From positions 3,472,001 through 3,536,000 of the forward strand of contig NZ_CP082301.1 of the NCBI RefSeq assembly GCF_019880305.1: a stretch of DNA of 64,000 nucleotides, in the 5' to 3' direction. Both the position numbers and the translations under genes were made by a program. This stretch comes from Streptomyces decoyicus (GTDB taxonomy: Bacteria; Actinomycetota; Actinomycetes; Streptomycetales; Streptomycetaceae). Below the pieces are notes generated by a model. The model saw nothing but the letters and a program-made list of their open reading frames with translations. It was not told the DNA's origin and did no database searches. Position 1 is the first letter of the stretch. Each line of letters begins with the position of its first letter. Positions 58,801 to 64,000 of this stretch are shown one piece after another.

Positions 58801-60725
58801 ACACCCACGACGCCGCAGGCCAACTGGCCACTCGCACCAACGCCTTGGGGGAGGTGACGACCTACACCCGTGACACGCTCGGCCGCATCACCGAGAAGAA
58901 CGCCGCAGGGCTGCTGACCACATACACCCACGACTCCGACGGCCAGCTCCGCGAGGCCGCCAACCCGGACGCCACCGTCACCTACACCCGCGACATCCTG
59001 GGCCGCGTCACCGCCGAAACGGTCAACGGCCGCACCATGACGTTCACCTACGACGCCCTGGGCCGCCGCATCTCCCGCACCACCCCCACCGGCCACACCA
59101 CCACCTACACCTACGACGCCGCCGGCAACCGCACCGCCATGGACATCGCCGGCCATGTCCTAGCCTTCGACCACGACGCAGCCGGCCAAGAACTCACCCG
59201 GACCATCGGCGACCATCTCCAGCTCACCCACACCTGGGATCCCACCGGCCGCCTCACCACCCAGTCCCTCACCACAGCTGGCACCGACAGGCTCCAGTCC
59301 CCCACCAGGACAGCCCGGACACCGAACCCTGCCGCTGCCGAAGCACAACGGGTCCTCCACCGCGGCTACACCTACCGCCCCGACGGCAACCTCATCGCGA
59401 TAGACGACTCTCACACCGGACGCCGCACCTTCGACCTGGACCGCGCCGGCCGCGTCACCGCCGTCCACGCCACCGACTGGACCGAGGCCTACGCCTACGA
59501 CGAAGCCGGCAACCAAGCCCACGCCACCTGGCCCGACCGGCACGCTAATCCCTCCGCCCGAGGCAGTCGCGCCTACACCGGCACCCGCATCACCAAAGCC
59601 GGCGCCATCCGCTACGAACACGACGCCCTCGGCCGAGTAATCCTCCGCCAAAAAACCCGCCTCTCCCGCAAACCCGACACCTGGCGGTACGCCTGGAACA
59701 GCGAAGACCGCCTCACTACCGTCATTACCCCCGACGGAGCTACCTGGCGCTACCTCTACGACCCGTTCGGCCGTCGCATAGCGAAGCAACGCCTGGCTGA
59801 CACTTCGACGGTCGCGGAGCAAACCCACTTCACTTGGGACAGCTCCACCCTCGCCGAGCAAACCGCCAATTGTTCCGGCGCCCGGGAGGCGATCACTCTC
59901 GCCTGGGACCACAAAGGACTAACGCCGCTCACCCAAACTGAACGCAAGATTTCGGTGCGGGAGATGGCTGGCGCCCCTCAAGAGATCATTGACCAGCGTT
60001 TCTTCGCTATCGTCACAGACACAGTAGGGACGCCTATCGAACTTGTTTCCGACTCGGGTGACGTGGCCTGGCAGTCGCGACCTACTCTCTGGGGTTCGAC
60101 CACTTGGAACTCGGGGGCTACGGCCTACACGCCCTTGCGGTTTCCAGGGCAATGCTTCGACCCAGAAACGCAGCTGCACTACAATTTCCATCGATTCTAC
60201 GATCCGGCGGCCGGATTCTATATCACATCCGATCCGCTTGGCCTGCGTCCGGCCCCCAACGCCCGCACGTATGTCAAAAACCCTCTCGCCAGCAGTGATC
60301 CTCTCGGCCTCAGCCCTTGCAGCAATGGTGGAAGTTGGGACGCGGCGGAAGAACCACACCTATATCGAGGGGTCGGGCATGCCAACGAGCACAGCCCATC
60401 AGAATGGCAGCGGATGTACAATAACGCCCAGAAGGGAATTGCTGAACCCATCGGTGGCCATTCAGATCCAGACCTTCATGCAGGTGGGCGCACAGAGAGC
60501 GAATTCACCTCATGGACTACCTACTACGAAGATATGGCCTTGGAGGAAAGTTACAGAGGGAACGGACCTGGGGTCGTACTAAGGATACCCAACGCGGATG
60601 GACCCACGTATTCACGAGTTCCCGGCGTTTCTTTTCCGTATGACGAAGGAGAAGTTATGATACGGGGAAGAGTTTCTGGCGCCGAAATCAGCTTCAATGG
60701 AGGGCCATGGACCAGGCCAAGCTAG
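55893..60725 (+). CDS. RHS-repeat protein with WXG-type leader and ADP-ribosyltransferase-like C-terminal toxin
   Basis: 1610 residues. Residues 1-90 are an Ala/Gly/Asp-rich helical head. Residues 100-260 are a WXG-type domain (LDAGSWKGKAADSFHEKF), a mark of type VII secretion. From about 423 comes the RHS start domain (NDPIDMATGRMILPQTDI), then many YD repeats, and the core closure RYLYDPFGRRIAK to DPLGLSPC at about residue 1475. The last 133 residues are the toxin tip: LYRGVGHANEH, SEFTSWTTYYEDMALEE and DEGEVMI give the R / S-T-T / E-x-E pattern of RSE-type ADP-ribosyltransferases. The tip is clearly lower in G/C than the body. The next gene starts inside its end. Confidence 0.9.
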   Translation: MGLGDMLGDVKDGINSAADTVGNAVDGVKEAAGEAVDSATDMTADALDYVGADGAAKTVRSAGDDVADALGAQVAERQLGESDDPKELIHGDVAKINESAAHLKDFYAAFERVGQGIRKLDAGSWKGKAADSFHEKFDVHPKQWMRTADACEAAWKALDSYADTVSWAQKKAQAAIDAWRAAEKKTMKAFKAYSHAVDAYNAKADAYNAARDEGSDPGPKPDKPGDFHDPADQDREAAQDILKNARSQRNEAAEKAQHALKGALEHAPQAPKFTTEAAFDVADGIVGGGMNLMHVVGGAGKAVVETVNLARTLNPAEPYNLAHPHMYLANVAKTTLGLAGTAAHPGRLAKGMLGDGWGSDPWDAGGGLIANLIGGKGAGAIGKGALKAGAKDAAKGAARTAVKDGGKRTVMDRARTAWCKTFGNDPIDMATGRMILPQTDITLPGSLPLTFTRTFESSYRTGRWFGPTWMSTVDQRLEIDAEGVILIGEEGNFLLYPHPAVGVPTLPTEGDGHPLERTPDGDYLLTDPVTGTRRYFTTCTEDLAVLDEISDRRGNHHTFDYTEDGTPTAITHSAGYRLLLTTDEGRITALHLAGAAPDGTDQLLMTYGYDDAGNLITTTNSSGLPLRFTYDDHGRITSWTDTNNSSYTYVYDDDDRCTSQGGIAGHLRAQFTWGDPDPETGLRTNLFRNSQGQDSRYEVNERHQIVAETDPTGATIRTVRDAKHRILSTTDALGRTTHIDYDGEGRPTTVTLPDGSTATTSYNQFGLPLTTTGPDGTTWTHTYDAAGNLTSTTDPTGATTTYTHDPRGHVSSVTDALGNTTRLYCNEAGLPLTVTDPLGATTHYRRDAFGRTTSVTDPLGETTHMLWTVEGKLAARIDATGATEEWTYDGEGNRLTHTDAIGQTTRFEYSHFDLLTARTDPDGVRHEFTHDTELRLTQVTNPQGLTWNYGYDGAGRLISETDFDDRVLAYTHDAAGQLATRTNALGEVTTYTRDTLGRITEKNAAGLLTTYTHDSDGQLREAANPDATVTYTRDILGRVTAETVNGRTMTFTYDALGRRISRTTPTGHTTTYTYDAAGNRTAMDIAGHVLAFDHDAAGQELTRTIGDHLQLTHTWDPTGRLTTQSLTTAGTDRLQSPTRTARTPNPAAAEAQRVLHRGYTYRPDGNLIAIDDSHTGRRTFDLDRAGRVTAVHATDWTEAYAYDEAGNQAHATWPDRHANPSARGSRAYTGTRITKAGAIRYEHDALGRVILRQKTRLSRKPDTWRYAWNSEDRLTTVITPDGATWRYLYDPFGRRIAKQRLADTSTVAEQTHFTWDSSTLAEQTANCSGAREAITLAWDHKGLTPLTQTERKISVREMAGAPQEIIDQRFFAIVTDTVGTPIELVSDSGDVAWQSRPTLWGSTTWNSGATAYTPLRFPGQCFDPETQLHYNFHRFYDPAAGFYITSDPLGLRPAPNARTYVKNPLASSDPLGLSPCSNGGSWDAAEEPHLYRGVGHANEHSPSEWQRMYNNAQKGIAEPIGGHSDPDLHAGGRTESEFTSWTTYYEDMALEESYRGNGPGVVLRIPNADGPTYSRVPGVSFPYDEGEVMIRGRVSGAEISFNGGPWTRPS

Positions 60726-61060
60726 CGAACCTACTGAAACAGGCAGAAATTGAAGGGATCTGCACAGGCGAATTGGCAACTTCCGTAGCAGCCGGGTGCG
60801 AAATCAATTCCGGAGAAGTCTCCAGGGCATCCCTCCTTCATATGTATCGTCGCAGGTTGCGCCGCACAGAGTTCGGGACATCTCTATACAATGAGACGCA
60901 CTCTCTGATTGAATTTCTAGAAAGGCACCCAAGTGCCGAGCTGTCCATGATTACCTTCAGGCCCGACACCGGAGGCTTCTACGCATTCCTGGCCGACCCC
61001 GGTAAAACGCGCATACTTTTCTGGATGAAGATGCTCGATCAGAAACCCCGGGGAGAGTAG
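60707..61060 (+). CDS. Probable immunity protein for the RHS-ART toxin
   Basis: A 117-residue protein I cannot assign to a family. It overlaps the toxin by 19 bp and has GGAGGG just before its ATG. It is mostly helical (KLANLLKQAEIEGICTGELA, LHMYRRRLRRTEFG), with a beta-rich end (MITFRPDTGGFYAFL, TRILFWMKML). There is no signal peptide, so it would protect the producing cell from within. Its base composition is low like that of the toxin tip, so tip and immunity gene probably moved together. The role is inferred from position only. Confidence 0.72.
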   Translation: MDQAKLANLLKQAEIEGICTGELATSVAAGCEINSGEVSRASLLHMYRRRLRRTEFGTSLYNETHSLIEFLERHPSAELSMITFRPDTGGFYAFLADPGKTRILFWMKMLDQKPRGE

Positions 61061-61600
61061 AGAATAGAGCTTCCCGAGAATTGAGGAAATCCCGATCTCC
61101 ACTCTGCGGAGCAACCCAAATACCCGGGGGGAGGAGTTCCACAGACATCCACTTCCATTCAACAGCCCTTGTCCGTCCCGCAACGGCAAACCCGGCTACG
61201 CCGCCAGACGCTGCGGCACGGCCGGGCCACCGACCCAGCCCACCCGACACAATTCAAAATCCGATTCGAAGGCTGGATTGCGAAATGGTCGCGGGCAATC
61301 CGGGAGACGTTTACGCTTGTGAATTCGGGTAGATTCAGCGATCGCATGCCGGAAACGATGGCGAAAAGCTCACGGCCATAGCCTGCTCGCCACGCTGCGC
61401 TGAAACTCGGCAGCGCTCGATATTTCCGGTCCATCATGGGGAAACTCGGCATCCATGAGAACGACTTCACGGCAGAGCTCTACAGAGACGTCGTAGCGGT
61501 CCCTCGTGCCGCTGAACCGGGGGTGGCCCCGCCGGTATGAATTGGCCCGCGGCCCTCCGCAGCCCATGCGGGGTGGCCCGCACGGGCAGACACCCAGTCC
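61061..61600. other. Low-G/C stretch with coding remnants
   Basis: About 540 bp with no intact gene. On the plus strand one frame reads FKIRFEGWIAKWSRAIRETF (near 61256-61315), stops at 61380, and continues with FRSIMGKLGIHENDF up to about 61540. These could be remains of a displaced RHS tip or immunity gene. The lower G/C matches the toxin module just upstream. Confidence 0.45.
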
Positions 61601-63403
<1,803 letters not shown>

Positions 63404-63767
63404 CTCACTCCTGCACTCAGACCTGCACTTCCGACCTGCACGTCAGATCGATCGACCTTCCCAGCCTAGTCGGCGTGGGGAGGAGGACCGCCGAGAGATA
63501 AATACCTGTGGATAAGTGCGGGAGACGAGTACCGGGAGATGAGGGGCCGTACTGCTGGCAGGGGTGGCCGTCGCCCCTGGCGCGGTCCGCGTGATCAACG
63601 ACCAGGCAAACGGATGATCAACGGCCGGGCACCGGCCGCCGCTCCCGTGCACGACGGTGCACCATTGATGACCGGCCCCGCCGCGGGACGCTCCGCCGTC
63701 GGCCTGCGGGGGCCCCGGCCCCGTCGCGGGCGCCTGAGGCACCGCGCCGCCGTTGTAACGTGCCGTC
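63404..63767. other. Divergent intergenic region before the last gene
   Basis: About 360 bp with no gene. TGATCAACGACC and TGATCAACGGCC occur as direct repeats at 63592-63603 and 63615-63626. It should hold the promoters of the ABC-F gene and of the hydrolase. Confidence 0.5.
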
Positions 63768-64000
63768 ATGGCACCGGACATGGGCATGGCAGACAGGGCG
63801 GTGGAGACGGTGACGGTACGCGGGCTGGTCTACGGCCCGAGCGGCAAACGGCTGGACGTCCACCGTCCGGCGGGGGCGTCCGAGACCTCCGGGGCGGCCG
63901 GGGCCTCCGGGGCGACGCCCACCGTGCTGCTCTGGCACGGCATCGGGCCCGACGAGCGGGACGTGCTGGAGCCACTGGCGCGGACGACGGCGGCCCTCGG
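63768..64000 (+). CDS. Alpha/beta hydrolase, N-terminal part
   Basis: About 77 residues before the window ends. VRGLVYGPSGKRLDVHRPAG and TVLLWHGIGPDERDVLEPLA are the first strands and oxyanion loop of the alpha/beta hydrolase fold (HG followed by a glycine-rich turn), as in small esterases. The nucleophile elbow lies beyond the edge. The ATG at 63768 is the first of three nearby ATGs; 63780 is an alternative start. Confidence 0.8.
   Translation, partial: MAPDMGMADRAVETVTVRGLVYGPSGKRLDVHRPAGASETSGAAGASGATPTVLLWHGIGPDERDVLEPLARTTAAL

Noticed and set aside
55002..59156. A long minus-strand open frame opposite the RHS gene
   Set aside because: It is Gly/Val-rich low-complexity antisense of the YD repeats and has no ribosome site or domain.

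Overview
The window is a high-GC actinobacterial chromosome segment, almost certainly from a Streptomyces species. The evidence is strong third-position G/C bias, GTG starts with GGAGG-type ribosome sites, resuscitation-promoting-factor genes behind a ydaO-type leader, and a core gene order (rpf genes, mfd, tRNA-Gln, glmU, prs, rplY, pth, ppc, desaturase/TetR, tam/tamR, galK-galE-galT, ABC-F) that recalls the SCO3097 to SCO3150 region of S. coelicolor. The order comparison is from memory, not from an alignment. I see no insertion sequence, prophage or CRISPR array.

Layout. 1-7.7 kb: two secreted Rpf-like cell-wall hydrolases (the first cut by the window edge and led by a c-di-AMP riboswitch), a cytochrome P450, a LysR regulator divergent from an MFS transporter, a MazG-type pyrophosphohydrolase and a SurA-like lipoprotein. 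7.8-11.7 kb: an accessory cassette with two tiny overlapping genes, a radical SAM gene whose cysteine-rich C-terminus is split off by a frameshift, a small hypothetical gene, a divergent XRE/TPR regulator and a decayed GNAT acetyltransferase. The radical SAM gene and the regulator each carry a rare TTA leucine codon, which suggests bldA control. 12-23.5 kb: a DUF2079 membrane protein, a LuxR-type DNA-binding protein, mfd, a secreted phospholipase A2, a 14-TM MFS exporter, a coiled-coil protein and an LCP cell-wall ligase.

23.6-29.0 kb: a divergent toxin/immunity-like locus. On the minus strand lie a WHH nuclease fused to a SUKH domain and a 994-residue proline/glycine-rich protein with deaminase-like and SUKH-4-like ends. 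On the plus strand lie a YwqJ-type deaminase and a SUKH-3 protein. None has an evident signal peptide. 29.4-41.6 kb: an orphan histidine kinase, a TTA-containing HTH protein, tRNA-Gln, then glmU, prs, rplY, pth, a membrane protein, ppc, and a fatty acid desaturase with its TetR regulator and a clear operator. 41.7-43.5 kb: a VOC protein and the divergent tam/tamR pair.

43.7-54.2 kb: a galactoside-use region with an SDR, a GH42 beta-galactosidase, galT-galE-galK, a divergent sodium/galactoside symporter and a small two-TM protein. It is flanked by two related NarL/LuxR regulators without a kinase, one of which has a degenerate receiver. 54.8-61.1 kb: an SseB-like gene, a WXG-like gene, a 1610-residue RHS protein with a WXG-type leader and an ADP-ribosyltransferase-like tip, and an overlapping small gene that is probably its immunity gene. 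The base composition drops at the tip and stays low through about 61.4 kb. The window ends with an ABC-F ATPase and the start of an alpha/beta hydrolase.

The best places for new biology are the deaminase/WHH/SUKH locus, the RHS-ART module, the TTA-gated radical SAM cassette, and the galactose locus between paired orphan regulators.
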